Source: Gari tellinella
Taxonomy: Eukaryota > Mollusca > Bivalvia > Cardiida > Psammobiidae
Direction of reading: 5' to 3'
Assembly (NCBI GenBank): GCA_922989275.2
Contig: OV277856.1
Coordinates: forward strand, 82,045,038 to 82,109,037
DNA: 64,000 bases
Shown here: piece by piece, positions 11,601-22,770 of the stretch
Layout of the letters: each line of letters starts with the position of its first letter
How positions within the stretch are numbered: the stretch's first letter is position 1
Translations under genes and position numbers: made by a program
Notes under the pieces: generated by a model
Databases searched by the model: none
What the model was told of the DNA's origin: nothing
What the model saw: the letters and a program-made list of their open reading frames with translations, nothing else

Positions 11601-13050
11601 GACTGGTGATTTAGGTCTGTCTTCAACATTTCATAGATCAGTTTGGCCCATAAGAATGTTCAAACATTATTATTAACCGTTATTATATTTCGGACTTTAA
11701 AAAAAGGTCTGAAAACACAATGGGACTTTTAAGTTCAGTCCGCTTTAAGTTACCATCTGCTAGGATAAAATAATTATTCATGTAGCAAACTCATGACTGT
11801 TTAATGTGAAACTATTTTCTTCCGTGGAGAATTAAAAGTATGTGTCTACGGGGTAATTTGTGAATATTACAGTATACTTTTCTATAATGTATCTCTTATA
11901 GAAGTGGGGACACGTCCCCGTATAAAGGACACACTCCCTGAGATTATTAACGACATCCGGGGGCATGGCCCCATACCAGACTCTCTTGCTGTCCCCTGTC
12001 CAATAATTATTTTCTCTTCTGTTGAGCGAGATTTTGTAGGCAAATGTCCCTCGATTATTTTCTCTCCCGTCCCCAGACGTTCTCTGAACATAGAACACAA
12101 ATGATGAAATATCAAGAAACTATGTCAAGAGTGGTAAAAAGTTAACATTTTTTTACAAGTTTAAAATCGAAGGAGAGTCGCTTCTACATGCAGTCCTTCT
12201 TGGTGTCCCAATGTGCCGGAGTTTGCGAACTGTCCCTATTTTACGGTTTGAAACGACAGAAATATAGAAGAGAGAGATAGAGACAGACAGACACAGAAGA
12301 GAGAGAGGTGGAGGGAGGGAGAGAGATATAGACAAAGAGACGGACATATACAGAAGAGAGAGAGAGAGAGATAGAGAGGTGGAGGGAGTGAGACAGAGAG
12401 ACAGAGAAAGACAGAGAGACAGAGAGAGAGAGCGAGAGAAAGAGAGAAGGGGCATGTATAAGATAAAATAGACTATGAGCTACTGAACACCCCCCTCCCC
12501 CCATGTGGGGACTTTTGAACACCATACTTTTCTGAAACCTCATGGTCTTCCGAGTACATTCTGTTTTTCTGCACTTTGAATGTTGGGGCTTTACCTTGTC
12601 AGAGCAAATTGAAATTACCTCCCCTTTGTGAAAATTAAATTCTGATAGATAATGTAATGATGACTTGTTTTAGTCGCAAAATAGCTGTTCTTCACTGATA
12701 TCACCATTGTTTTTATGGAGACATAATATCTATCCCAAGAATCGATCGAAACGAGTGTTTTTCTTACTTTTTACTGAATTATCTCCCTTTGAATATATCA
12801 AATACCATAAAAACTAGTTAATTCAGTTTTATTACAATTAAAGCTTCTTTGAAAACCTAGTTTTTCTTTAAATGATGATAAAATATTCAACTGGGTATAG
12901 TGAGGATGTTTTCTAGCATACATTTATTATACTTTCGAGGAACATATTGTCTTAAATTATGAAATAACAAAAATACCGACAAAGACTTAAATACAGTTAA
13001 TAACTGTAAGAAATAAGATTCGGAGAATTACGTAGCAATCATGGATCATG
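11601..13050. other. No gene seen; purine-rich microsatellite inside
   Basis: Noncoding. The stretch 12255-12447 is a GA/GACA purine microsatellite. A segment at 11905-12090 is richer in GC and open on both strands, but shows no recognisable domain. Confidence 0.6.
12255..12447. repeat. GA/GACA purine microsatellite
   Basis: Runs of AGAG and AGACAGAC on the plus strand. The leucine/serine-rich minus-strand frames over it come from the repeat. Confidence 0.95.
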
Positions 13051-13059
13051 GAAATGGAT

Positions 13060-16013
13060 ACTACACGGATACAGTGCTAAAAACCCTTTTCTAGAGGCGG
13101 CCCACCGACCGATACAGTGCTACAATCCTTTTGTAGAGGCGGTCAATCAACGGATACAGTGCTATAATAATTATCTAGAGGCGGTCCACCTACGGATACA
13201 GTGCTGGAAACGGTATATACTGGCGGTACACCAACGGATACAGTACGACAAACGTTATCTAGAGGAGGGAAACCCACAGATACAGTGCTAAATCCCTTTT
13301 CTAGATTTGGGCCACCAACGGGAACAGTGCTACAAACCTTTTGTAGAGGCGGTCCACAAACAGATACAGTGCTATATAGGTTATATAGAGGCGGTCCACC
13401 AACGAATACAGTACTAGAAACATTATATAGATGCGGTCCATTAATAGATGCACTGCTAGAAAAGGTATCAACAGACTGTTCACCAATGAATACTAGTACA
13501 CTACTATTAACATTATCTTTAGGTGGTCCACATATGGATACAGTGCTGAAAAGGTTATCTAAAGGCGGTTCACCAACAGATATAGTGCTAAAAAGTTATC
13601 TAGAGGCGGTCAACCAACATATACAGTGCTTTAAACCTTATCTACAGGTGGTCCACCAACAGATACAGTGGGAAAAAGTTATCTAGAGGCGGTTAACCAT
13701 CATATACAGTGCTTTAAACCTTATCTACAGGTGGTCCACCAACAGATACAGTGGGAAAAAGTTATCTAGTGGCGGTTAACCATCATATACAGTGCTTTAA
13801 AAGTTATCTAGTGGCGGTCCACCAACGGATACAGTGCTGAAAATGGTATATACAGGCGGTCCACCAACAGATACAGCGCTAAAATGTTATCTAGAAGCGA
13901 TCCACCAACAGATACAGTGCTTTAAACGTTATCTAGAGGGGGTCCACCAACCGATACAATGCTAAAAAAGCAACAAAGAGGCGTTCCACCAACGGATACA
14001 GTGCTAGAACCTTTACCAGAGACGGTTCATAAACCGACACAGTGCTTGAAACCTTTTGTAGAGGCGGTCCACAAATGGATACAGTGCTAAAAAGTTATCT
14101 AGAGGCGGTTCACTAACGGATACAGTGTTAGAAACGTTATATATATGCTGTCCCCAAACGGATAAATTGCTAGAAACGTTTTCAAGAGGAGGTCCACCAA
14201 CAGATACAGTGCTAGAAACGTTATCTACAGGCAGTCCACCAGCGGATACAGTGCTACTAAAGTTATCTAGAGTTGGTTCACCAACGGATACAGTGCGAAA
14301 ATAGTTATCTAGAGGCAGTCCAGCAACGGATACAGTGCTAGAAACGTTTTCTAGAGGCAGTCCACCAACGGATACATTGCTAGAAACGTTATCTAGAGGC
14401 GGTCCACCAACAGATACAGTGCTTAAACATTATCTAGAGAAGGCCCACCAGCGGATACAGTGCTTTAAACTTTATATAGAGGCATTCCACCAACGGATAC
14501 AGTGCTACTAAAGTTATCTAGAGGTGGTCCACCAACGGATACAGTGCTAAAAAGGTTTTCTAGAGGCAGTCCACTAACGGATACAGTGCTTACTAAGAAA
14601 CGTTTTCTAGAGGCAGTCCACCAACAGATACATTGCTAGAAACATTATCAAGAGGAGGACCACCAACAGATACAGTGCTGCAAATGTTATCTAGAGGCCG
14701 TCCACCAGCGGATACAGTGCTAAAACCAAATGTAGGGGTGGTACACCTATGGATACAGTTCTTTAAAAGTAATCTAAAGGCGGTCTACCAACGGTTTCAG
14801 TGCTGGAAACGGTTTATACAGGCGGTCCACCAGCGGATACAGTGCTAGAATTGTTATCGACAGGGGGTCCACCAAGGGATACAGTGCTAGAAATGTTATC
14901 TACAGGAGGTCCACCAAGGGAAACAGTACTAGAAACGTTATTTACAGGCGGTCCACCAGCGGATACAGTGCTGGAATTGTTATTGATAGGGGGGTCCACC
15001 AAGGGATACAGTGCTAGAAATGTTATCTACAGGAGGTCCACCAACGGATACAGTGCTAAAAACGTTATCTACAGGAGGTACACCAACGGATACATTGCTA
15101 AAAACGTTATCTACAGGAGGCCCACCAATAGAGAAATGTTATCTACAGGAGGTCAACCAACGGATACAGTGCTAGAAACGTTATTGAGAGGACGTCTACC
15201 TATGGATACAGTGTCAGAAACCTTTTATAGAGGCCGTCCATCAACGGATACAGTGCTAGAAATATTTTTAGAGGCGGTCCACCAACGTATACAGTGCTTA
15301 GAACGTTATCTACAGGCGGTTAATCAACGGAAACAGTGCTTTAAATGGTATCTAAAGTCGGTCAACTAACGGGTTCAGTGCTAGAAACGTTATTTTCAGG
15401 CGGTCCATAAACGGATGCAGTGCTATGTACAACGTTATCTAAAGGCAGTCCACCAACGGATACAGTTTTATAAAAGTTATCTAGAGTCGACCTACCAACG
15501 CGTACAGTGCTGGAAATGGTATATATTGGCGGTACACCAACAGATACAGTGCTAGGAATGTTATCTACAGGCGGTCTACCAACGGATACAATGCTAGGAA
15601 CCTTTTCTAGAGGACGTCCACCAATGGATATAGTGCTTGAAACCTTTTCTAGAGGTTGCCCACCAACTGATACAGTGCTAGAAACCTTTTCTAGAGGTTG
15701 CCCACCAACGGATATAGTGCTAGAAACATTATCTAGAGGACGTCCACCAATGGATATAGTGCTAGAAACCTTTTCTAGAGGCCATCCACCAACGGATACA
15801 GTGCTAAAACTTTATTTAAAGGCGGTCCATTAACGGATTCAGTGCTAAACTGTTATGTACAGGCTGTCCACCAACGGATACAGTGCTAGAAAGGTTATCT
15901 AGAAGCGTCCCCCAACTAATATAGTGCTAAAAAGTTATCTAAAGACTGTCTACCAACTAATACAGTGCTAAAATGTTGTCTAAAGGCGGTCCACCAACGG
16001 ATACATCACCACC
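13060..16013 (+). repeat. 42-bp minisatellite, about 70 units
   Basis: A long array whose consensus unit is 42 bp: 'GGTCCACCAACGGATACAGT' followed by 'GCTAGAAACGTTATCTAGAGGC'-type sequence. Since 42 is a multiple of three, long stretches stay open and translate as GGPPTDTVLETLSR repeats (13201-13686, 14800-15369, 15507-15833). Frame shifts and stops between these stretches, with no splice context, argue against coding. Some blocks of adjacent units are more alike than others (14800-15120 with 'ACAGGAGGTCC'), a sign of local expansion. Confidence 0.95.
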
Positions 16014-16060
16014 TCTATACATGTATAACCTTTCTAACACTGTATCCGTTGGTGGACCTC
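16014..16060 (-). repeat. Inverted terminal unit of the minisatellite
   Basis: The array stops and one unit follows in reverse orientation: 'CTAACACTGTATCCGTTGGT' and then 'GGACCTCC'. With the last forward unit it forms a hairpin whose loop carries 'CACCACCTCTATACATG'. Confidence 0.85.
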
Positions 16061-16110
16061 CTAATTTTTGTTCTTCTTGTTTTGTTTGAAAGGGAGGCAA
16101 TTATCTTACA

Positions 16111-16321
16111 CCCCGGTCACACAGAGCCATCGGTGATAGATCGGTTGTTTTTTTCGCCAAACTAGGGAGGGGACCGATGACAAGCTATTTACTACCGACA
16201 TCACATATTGGCCACCTGTTTTCCACCTATCAATCGCTATTGGGTAAAGATGAGTTTCGTCGGCGAAAAATCACCGACCGATAGGGTACCGATTTAAGCC
16301 CGACCGTCTGTGTGACCGGGG
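16111..16321. mobile_element. 211-bp MITE with CCCCGGTCACACAGA termini
   Basis: Terminal inverted repeats CCCCGGTCACACAGA and TCTGTGTGACCGGGG (the right end carries one extra inserted base between arm words). The inside has further imperfect pairing, such as 'CCATCGGTGATAGATCGG' against 'CACCGACCGATAGGG'. No ORF. The target duplication is unclear (perhaps CA). Confidence 0.75.
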
Positions 16322-16381
16322 CATGAATAAATACGAAAGACTCAAGCAGGAAACGTAACACAAACAATACACCCACCTCTC

Positions 16382-16545
16382 AAGCAGAACACACACACAC
16401 AGTCATACCACAACAAACACACACACACACAGAGTTTGGAATATGGGTGCAGTACTTCAAACTAAGCAGAACACACACACACAGTCATACCACAACAAAC
16501 ACACACACACACAGAGTTTGGAATATGGGTGCAGTACTTCAAACA
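16382..16545 (+). repeat. 82-bp perfect tandem duplication with CA tracts
   Basis: Two adjacent 82-bp copies beginning AAGCAGAACACACACAC and ending GCAGTACTTCAAAC, identical by eye, each with two (CA)n tracts. A recent duplication. Confidence 0.93.
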
Positions 16546-17289
16546 CTCCCATCAATTTTTTTTCTTTAAAGCAACCATCAAATTGAATGCTTTTCACTTG
16601 ATAATGTTGTAAAATAACATATAATTGGCAACAAAGGACCTACATTGTATGTTTATATGAAACTAACAATATACATGTACATGTATATCATAAAACTGCT
16701 TTTAACCCTAAATTAAGGGCAGACAATTCAAGCAAAAGAAGACTTTTAGTTGTAAACATTATCCTTTTCTATCAATTATGTATAAATCTAGAATTGCCAG
16801 TTAAAATTTATAAATTGAAGTGTCTCTCTCTGCCCCAAGGTAATGTACGACATAATAACAATATAACAGAAATTAAAAAAGGGAGGTAATATTTTTGTTC
16901 AATTACACACAAAGACTGTGCTGTATAACCCAAAGGTTATTTATTTAGTTTGTGGACAAATAAGGCTTTCATGTAAAGAAGGTTTCGTGATTAGATCTTG
17001 TTTCTATGATATGTATTCAACATTAATAAAGGGAAAAGTGACTTGTTTTGTATAAAAATTGAATTCTGTACTTTTAAGGGGAGATAATTTGAATAAAATT
17101 TGAGTTATGTCCAATTGTTTTTGCATTTTTTGCTTTCAGTTAGTTATGTTGCATAAATGAATCATTTTGTGGCAGATATATAAGTTTAATAAAAAAATTA
17201 TATTAGTACAACAACTACACATAAAATTACGTATTTCTCCATTTATGCAAGGGGAGGTAATCTTCAAAGTCAAATTTTTTACTAAAGCC

Positions 17290-17420
17290 CCAACGCTCAA
17301 AGTGCAGAAAATAGGATTTGAACCTACAGACCCTGGACTTTCAGAAAAACATAGTGACCAAAAGTCCCCCTATGGGGGGAGGGTTTACATTATTGGCCAG
17401 CAGCCTAAAAGTGTGTGATA
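17290..17420 (-). mobile_element. Possible tRNA-derived SINE head
   Basis: The minus strand reads '...CCAGGGTCTGTAGGTTCAAATCC...', which has a good RNA polymerase III B-box (GGTTCAAATCC). The A-box region near 17390 is poor. A SINE remnant is more likely than a functional tRNA, as no cloverleaf closes. Confidence 0.4.
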
Positions 17421-17566
17421 CTCGTGTCGATATTTATTCGGACAAACTGTTTTATTTCATCCTTTTGAACTAATATATAGTTTAGGCATTTTTTACAGCC
17501 GACGATATAATAGCGCGATGATGGGGTTAAAGCATTTGAATTTCATCTGAGAGGTTATACGTGTAG

Positions 17567-17936
17567 TACAGTGCTCCCTCTGTCCAACGACACCCAATGG
17601 GAGACAAACATTGTGTGTGTTGTTCAGAGGGAATTGTTATAAGAAGGGGAATTGGTTTACATTTGAAAACAGCTTGAATCTAGATCAGACGCGGCGTCTG
17701 ATCTGGAGTCAAACTGTTTGTCACTCGTCTTTAAGATTCTTCTGTCCAAATATCTATTATCTAACTTTGATAAGAAAAAAGAAAGAAAAGTAAAACAGGA
17801 GACGGCAATTTTGAGCAGATGATATTCCAGCCGTGATAAGGTTAGACATAATTGGCTTGTTAGGGGAACAGCGGTAAGCGTTTTTGTTAGGAGAGAATCG
17901 TTGTTTAGAGGGCCGTTGTGGAGAGTGAGCACTGTA
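17567..17936 (+). mobile_element. MITE family F, full copy
   Basis: Begins TACAGTGCTCCCTCT and ends AGAGTGAGCACTGTA, so the ends are inverted repeats with one or two mismatches; 370 bp. The centre holds an A-type hairpin ('CTAGATCAGACGC' against 'GCGTCTGATCTGGA'). Related copies lie at 25558-25929, 30380-30655 and 39734-40100. Confidence 0.85.
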
Positions 17937-18177
17937 TTCAGTTATCGTTTGCATTACCATTATTGCGCATGAATGTCAAATCTTTATTAACCCAATTGTA
18001 CCTGGATATTACAATGAACTCTCTGTGTATTTGCTAGAAGATCCAAATGTTGTTCATACAACAGGGCATTTAACCCTTAGCCCGCCAAATAAATTGTCGT
18101 CTGCTATATTTCTCGTCTGCTTCAAGTTTCAAAGTGCTTCAAAGTTGCTCAAAATTGCTGAAAATGTTGTCCGAGTG

Positions 18178-18244
18178 TCAAACAGCTTGGATCCGGATGA
18201 GACGCCGAGTTACTCGGCGTCTCATCCGGATCCAAGCTGTTTGC
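18178..18244. repeat. Palindrome family A
   Basis: Near-perfect inverted repeat: 'AAACAGCTTGGATCCGGATG' then 'AGACGCCGAGT', mirrored by 'ACTCGGCGTCT' and the return arm. The centre is GAGTTACTC. Confidence 0.92.
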
Positions 18245-18710
18245 ATATGGAGCTATAGTCGTGACTGGCAGGCTAAGGGTTAATACAAAATAGCGAACAG
18301 GACAGACCTTGATGATACGCCGAGTAAGGCGGCGTCTCACCAGGGTCTACACTGTTAATGTCCTCTTTAGTAGACACTAGGCTATTGAACCTCACGTGGA
18401 CACTCGTGCTAACACTTCGCGTGTTCAAGTATCAACTGATTTGATTATTTTGATGCCGATTTGATCATCTTCAGTTTAGTTCATCTTCAAAAGGAAGAAA
18501 CATTATACTTGACGAGTGTCAAACAGTTTTGATCAGGATCAGAGGCTGAGTTATCCGGCGTTTGATTGGGTTCAAAACTGCTTGTACCAGTCAAATCGCG
18601 GAGGACAATAGAAAGGTTCAATAAATCTGATTGCAGTATCAACTGGTGCATCTACAGTAGAATCTCGGTTTGATTTAACCCTTTCACTCTCAATGACGCA
18701 TAAAAGCGCG

Positions 18711-18778
18711 TTTGCAAACAGTTTGGATCCTGATCAGACGCCGCGTAACGCGGCGTCTGATCAGGATCCAAACTGTGT
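18711..18778. repeat. Palindrome family A
   Basis: 'CAAACAGTTTGGATCCTGAT' with 'CAGACGCCGCG', a TAA loop and a near-perfect return arm ending 'GGATCCAAACTG'. Another A hairpin with diverged arms is at 18525-18590. Confidence 0.95.
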
Positions 18779-19046
18779 GACATTCGTATCGATATGTTTT
18801 AAGTCATACTACATTGAAACTTACTTTGAAACGATCTTGCAAAAAAACTGAAAAAATAAAGCAGACTACAATGAAACGGTGAATGGGGTAAAAATCTCGC
18901 GAACTATTTGGAAGTGAAAGGGTCAATAACTTAATACTGATCTCGAGAAGTACACCAGAGAATACCACATACAGAAGTGACAGATACAGTTCAGAAAACG
19001 TTATTCTTTCCCAATAAACGCGTTTACGCTAAAATTATTATTTCAA

Positions 19047-19116
19047 ATGCAAACAGTTTGGAGCCAGATCAGACGCCGGGAAACCCGGCGTTTGATCATG
19101 CTCCAAACTGTTTGCC
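19047..19116. repeat. Palindrome family A, GAGCC variant
   Basis: Left arm 'CAAACAGTTTGGAGCCAGAT', centre GGGAAACCC, right arm with 'GCTCCAAACTGTTTG'. The GGATCC of other copies is GGAGCC here and its partner on the opposite arm is changed to match. About 540 bp upstream of the GPx start. Confidence 0.92.
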
Positions 19117-19659
19117 GCTCAGATTCAAATGAATTGTTAGAATTATCAAAATGTTGTCATTTTCTCCATTTTAGTGTGTTGCGTTTGCGTTTCGTTCGCG
19201 TTTAAACGAGAAAGATTAACGTTTTCTCCGCTGTAGCATATTTAGTTTTATTTACCAACTCATCATCTGATACAACACGAGACAAGACAACAGGAAATGA
19301 CAGCTTACATGATTGGTTAAAAGAGAGTATGGCCTATACGGTTAATAAAATTAAGCTAGAAAATTAGTCGAATAGATCCCTTTTTCAAAATTAAAAAGGG
19401 GTTTAGCTACGTTTAATTTTGGAATACAAATATGTTCAACTTAAGCCAGTTCTATGTGACCAAGTTCAATTGTAGAGCTGCGGGTAAGTTCGATTTCAGC
19501 GTGTAGGAATATCAAGGTACTACTGTATATATAATTTGATACCATTTTCTAGATCAGTGTGTTATAAATTAGATAAGCGGGTGAAAGTGTAAATACATGT
19601 ATAAAGATAAAATATTTAGTCCCACGGGTGGTGGACTACCGTTCGGTCATCACCTCATA

Positions 19660-19968
19660 ATGGCTGTCCCGAAAGGACATCTTCTACTTGCCGTCCTTTT
19701 AGGGTGTCTAGGGGCCGGCCTGGGCCAAAGGGTTGAGTGTGAGGGAGGTGCGGCTACCGAGACTGTGTACGACTTCAGTGCTGACAATATCTACGAGAAT
19801 GAAACGATCTTTCTGGAGAGGTACCGAGGTAAATTGCTCGTCATTACGAACGTGGCGACTTACTGAGGTTTAACCACGCCCCACTACCTGGGGTTGAACG
19901 CACTAATGGAGGCATTCTCGAGCTCTCGATTTGAGGTGCTCGCTTTCTCCTGCAACAACTTTGCACAT
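19660..19968 (+). CDS. GPx: Secreted selenoprotein glutathione peroxidase, exon 1
   Basis: The ATG at 19660 opens a signal peptide (MAVPKGHLLLAVLLGCLGAG, then LGQ). An in-frame ATG at 19597 is possible but would put polar residues ahead of the hydrophobic core. The mature part reaches 'LLVITNVATY', then TGA, then 'GLTTPHYLGLNAL' and 'VLAFSCNNFAH'. This is the GPx active-site block, known in the family as N-V-A-S-Y-U-G-L-T, so the TGA (19864-19866) is read as selenocysteine. The exon ends in phase 0 at CAT|GTAAGT. The enzyme reduces hydrogen and lipid peroxides with glutathione. Together with the next exons it fits the GPx3/5/6 secreted class. A TATA-like 'TGTATATATAATTT' is near 19526. Confidence 0.93.
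19864..19866 (+). other. Selenocysteine codon (TGA) of GPx
   Basis: TGA sits exactly where GPx enzymes carry the catalytic Sec or Cys. The frame stays open for 34 codons afterwards to a consensus donor, with conserved GPx residues on both sides. Decoding needs a SECIS element in the 3' UTR, which I did not find with confidence. Confidence 0.92.
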
Positions 19969-20739
19969 GTAAGTGAAATTTACATTTAATTGACCATTTC
20001 AGTCTAGTAAACCAATGAATGCATTTAAACTTTTACACATACATGTATATACAAATATATACTAAACAGGATTTTTCTTTGATTCAGTCATATATGACAA
20101 AAATGTATTAGAAGTTTTCCGATGACCTTAGAGCAAACTTAACTTGATTATACCGGAAGCTGTCTGTCCGGTTTCATACTATGCTAGAAATCATGCAATC
20201 AGCAAACATGTTAGATGGAAAGGATAATGTATTTGATATTTTGATCCTATCAAATACACGTAAAGGCATTAGCGGAAATCGTTGTGTACTTAATCATAAG
20301 TTCAATGTTTTGACTAACCTTACCTCAGAAATCCATAATTCCCACTTAGATGGACATTTGTGCTAAACTTTGACCTAGATAAGACGACACAAAATGCTGA
20401 GTCACATCACGGTCTGTATTTTTCTGTTATGTGTGACTCAATTACATGGACAAATACGACCCTCCCCATTGTAAACACCAACATAATTGGTAAATGGTCC
20501 TTCTAACAAGCACGATGGAAGAACCCCTTGCAAATATTCAATCGTTCGTGGGTTAACCCTTTCATGATCAAATTTTCGTGAGGTTTTTACCCCTTCACCG
20601 CCATAGTATCGTCTACTTCAATATTTTTGTCTGCAATATCGTTTCAAAGTTAGATTTTAGGCAGTAAAACGGACGTAATTTCAATACAAGTGGCAAACAG
20701 TTTTGATCCTGATTTCTGCTTTACTTTTAACCTGCTTTA

Positions 20740-20810
20740 AGTACCCGCGCTTAAAAAATAGAACATTTGAAAATCTTAGGATTTTTCAAGATCAACTTAT
20801 GGCAGCCCTG
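20740..20810 (+). mobile_element. Fragment of hAT-like MITE family H beside GPx exon 2
   Basis: 'CTTAGGATTTTTCAAGATCA' followed by 'ACTTATGGCAGCCCTG' is the right end of the family H elements seen at 33557-33798, 43932-44234 and 37433-37653. It stops 21 bp before the exon-2 start at 20832, so the element end lies next to the splice acceptor and its pyrimidine tract. Confidence 0.75.
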
Positions 20811-20831
20811 ATAAAGTCCTTTGTTCTCCAG

Positions 20832-20975
20832 CAAGAGCCGGGCTCTGGCTACGCCGAGATTCTTAACGGAATCAAATGGGTGAGACCGGGCGGAGGCTAT
20901 GTGCCCATGTTCCAAATGTTCAAGAAAATAGACGTCAACGGGAAACACGAGAAACCCTTGTATACCTACTTGAAG
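20832..20975 (+). CDS. GPx: Glutathione peroxidase, exon 2
   Basis: Acceptor TTGTTCTCCAG ends at 20831; the donor follows AAG at 20976 (GTAAGA); phase 0 at both ends; 48 codons. The peptide begins [13 protein letters not shown], contains '[20 protein letters not shown]' and ends 'PLYTYLK'. This is the family block with VRPGGGF(V)P, FxxFxKxDVNG and F/Y-x-L-K. The Gln of 'QEPG' is the conserved active-site Gln of the Sec-Gln-Trp-Asn set. Joined to exon 1 it reads CNNFAH-QEPG, as in GPx3 (C-N-Q-F-x-x-Q-E-P-G). Confidence 0.95.
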
Positions 20976-21560
20976 GTAAGAATTGCAATGGACTCTATAA
21001 CATCAAAAAGGCAGATAGATCTACACGTAAACGTGAGGTAGACAAGATAATCCTTTGAGAAATACTGCCGAAAGGGTTTGCCTCAGTTTGACAAGTTCAA
21101 TTCAATGTAATTCTATATCAAATTGTTCATGAAACAGACATTTGATCAGATTCCTCTGTTTATTTTGCAAGAAATATACATATGTTATTCCGGTAATCGT
21201 AATTCTTACCAATACTTCGTCGGTAGTGATTGTTTTTTTTCTATTATCTTAGATCTACTTAACTTAATTTAGGCGATTTATAAATGTGCACAAGGTTGAA
21301 CTATTTGAAACTTATACTTTCTTTGTACAGTATTGTATAATGGAGTATGTATATTTATCAAGATTCAAGTTGTTTAACACTTACAAGTATCGATGTTTTT
21401 CAGTCAAAGTTCTTTAATGTATCTTAGATAAATATTACAGACGGCATCAATGACAGTGGAAATGTTAGACAATATACGTTGGAAGTGAAATTGTTAACCT
21501 CGTCACTGCCATGACGTCATCAGTTTCAAACAATCGTCGTCTGCTTTTAATTTCTCAAAT
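20976..21560 (+). other. GPx intron 2, part duplicated at 4737-5330
   Basis: Noncoding. From the donor to about 21560 it is homologous to the ghost copy upstream. From 21495 it carries the dispersed word 'CTGCCATGACGTCATC', also present near 5276, 23446 and (inverted) 36765. Confidence 0.8.
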
Positions 21561-21852
21561 GTCTCTATTGAAGATATTGAAAAATGGTTAAACCTTCGGC
21601 TGGTACAAATCAAATTACCATATAGAAACCCAGTTCTGTTAAAAAATACTCGTAAAATTGCAATGACCAGACTGAATATTAATTTTCTACGCATAATTTT
21701 CGCGCATGAAACAGATTGTCATAGAGGGAGACAGTTAAAAATGTTTTCCGTGGATTAGAAAATGTCAGAATAACATAACAAAACAGTCTAAAATAACTAA
21801 TTGCAAGTTATATAGAACATTGGGTAATAATATTTGTTATGTCCTCCTGTAG

Positions 21853-22188
21853 TCTCGTTGCGGGCCAACAGATGACACATTCCTCACAGATTATGGTCTG
21901 TTCTACGACCCTCTCAGAGTCAGTGACGTGCGCTGGAACTTCGAGATCTTCATAATCAGCAGAACCGGGGTGCCAGTTCACCGATACAGTCCAAATGCCA
22001 ATATGGGCGATATCGCAGAAGACATACGCAAAATGATAAACCCACCGGAGGAAATCAGGTTCGTGGCCACACATGATCGCTCGCTGAAAAATAGATTTCA
22101 TATTTTACGCTTTCACTGTCGTTGGCGACAACATTCGACCATGCAAACAGTGCAAACAGAAACAATTAGGTGGTCAAAGAAATACTAA
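21853..22188 (+). CDS. GPx: Glutathione peroxidase, exon 3 (C-terminal)
   Basis: Acceptor TCCTCCTGTAG ends at 21852; phase 0. The peptide starts SRCGPTDDTF and contains 'DVRWNFEIFIISRTGVPVHR' and 'IAEDIRKMI'. This matches the family end: WNFEKF, G-x-P-x-x-R-x and a last helix; the W and N complete the active site. The family normally ends near 'PPEEIR' (about 22058). Here the frame runs 43 more codons to TAA at 22186-22188 through sequence that looks like dispersed repeat ('GACCATGCAAACAG'). Either the protein has a repeat-derived tail of about 40 residues (total about 262 residues), or splicing occurs at the possible donor ATCAG|GTTCGT (22059). Confidence 0.88.
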   Translation, partial: SRCGPTDDTFLTDYGLFYDPLRVSDVRWNFEIFIISRTGVPVHRYSPNANMGDIAEDIRKMINPPEEIRFVATHDRSLKNRFHILRFHCRWRQHSTMQTVQTETIRWSKKY

Positions 22189-22192
22189 TATT

Positions 22193-22480
22193 ATATATGA
22201 GCCGTGCCATGAAAAAACCTGCAATATTGCATTGTATCATTGTACAGACCAAGCACCGTTGTCATCTCTCTAAGTTGGCAGTACCATAATATATAATACA
22301 GCTACATAAACTGCTTTAGATGTACGTGGGTGTCAAACAGTGTAGATCAAAACCAGCTGTCGTGTCTTTGACGCGGCGACTGGCCTTGAGTTACATTGTT
22401 TGAAATGAAATAAGGTAGAGACAGCACCGTGTCTGATATGGTCTTCAATATTTGCATCCTAAGTTGACAATCTGCTAATG
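22193..22480. repeat. Dispersed repeat family I
   Basis: 'ATATGAGCCGTGCCATGA', 'GACCAAGCACCGTTGTCATC' and 'TCTTTGACGCGGCGACTGG' recur at 44885-45085, partly reordered. The sequence lies right after the GPx stop and probably includes the transcript's 3' UTR. Confidence 0.65.
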
Positions 22481-22770
22481 ACTACGGTGTAGAACAAATT
22501 GTCTTGAAGCTGCAATTCGTAGGAGTCCATGTCAGAAGACCCCCTTTCCCCTCACAGTTCATCCTATTCACTGCTAGAATACTATCTGCTAAACATTGGC
22601 GTCAGTGTTTCTCAATAAACATCAGCATGATTGGCAAACAGTAGATTGGCGTCGTATCTGTTTGTAAATACATGCACTTGTGTTGTTGGGCTTGATAGCT
22701 AAATATTTTACACTTGGGTAGTTGTTGTTGTTGTTGTTTCTTAGAAGGATTTCCGTCCACGCAAAACCAG

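Noticed and set aside
12153..12543. Two minus-strand 100-codon Ser/Leu-rich frames
   Set aside because: They cover a GA-rich microsatellite and have no other support.
13201..15833. Frames of 108-189 codons with GGPPTDTVLETLSR repeats
   Set aside because: They follow from a 42-bp minisatellite whose period is divisible by three. Stops and frame changes break it, and there is no splice or promoter context.
16382..16545. CRISPR-like spaced repeats
   Set aside because: It is a two-copy tandem duplication with CA tracts in a eukaryotic genome; no spacers.
19597..19659. Upstream in-frame ATG for GPx
   Set aside because: It would add 21 mostly polar residues before a good signal peptide starting at 19660.
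22366..22437. Possible SECIS element downstream of GPx
   Set aside because: TTGA and CTGAT are 65 nt apart with a short CGCGG/CCGTG stem, but two extra bases precede the TGAT, the upper stem pairs poorly, and the same words occur in a dispersed repeat at 44.9 kb. A pair at 22626 and 22693 was also too weakly paired.
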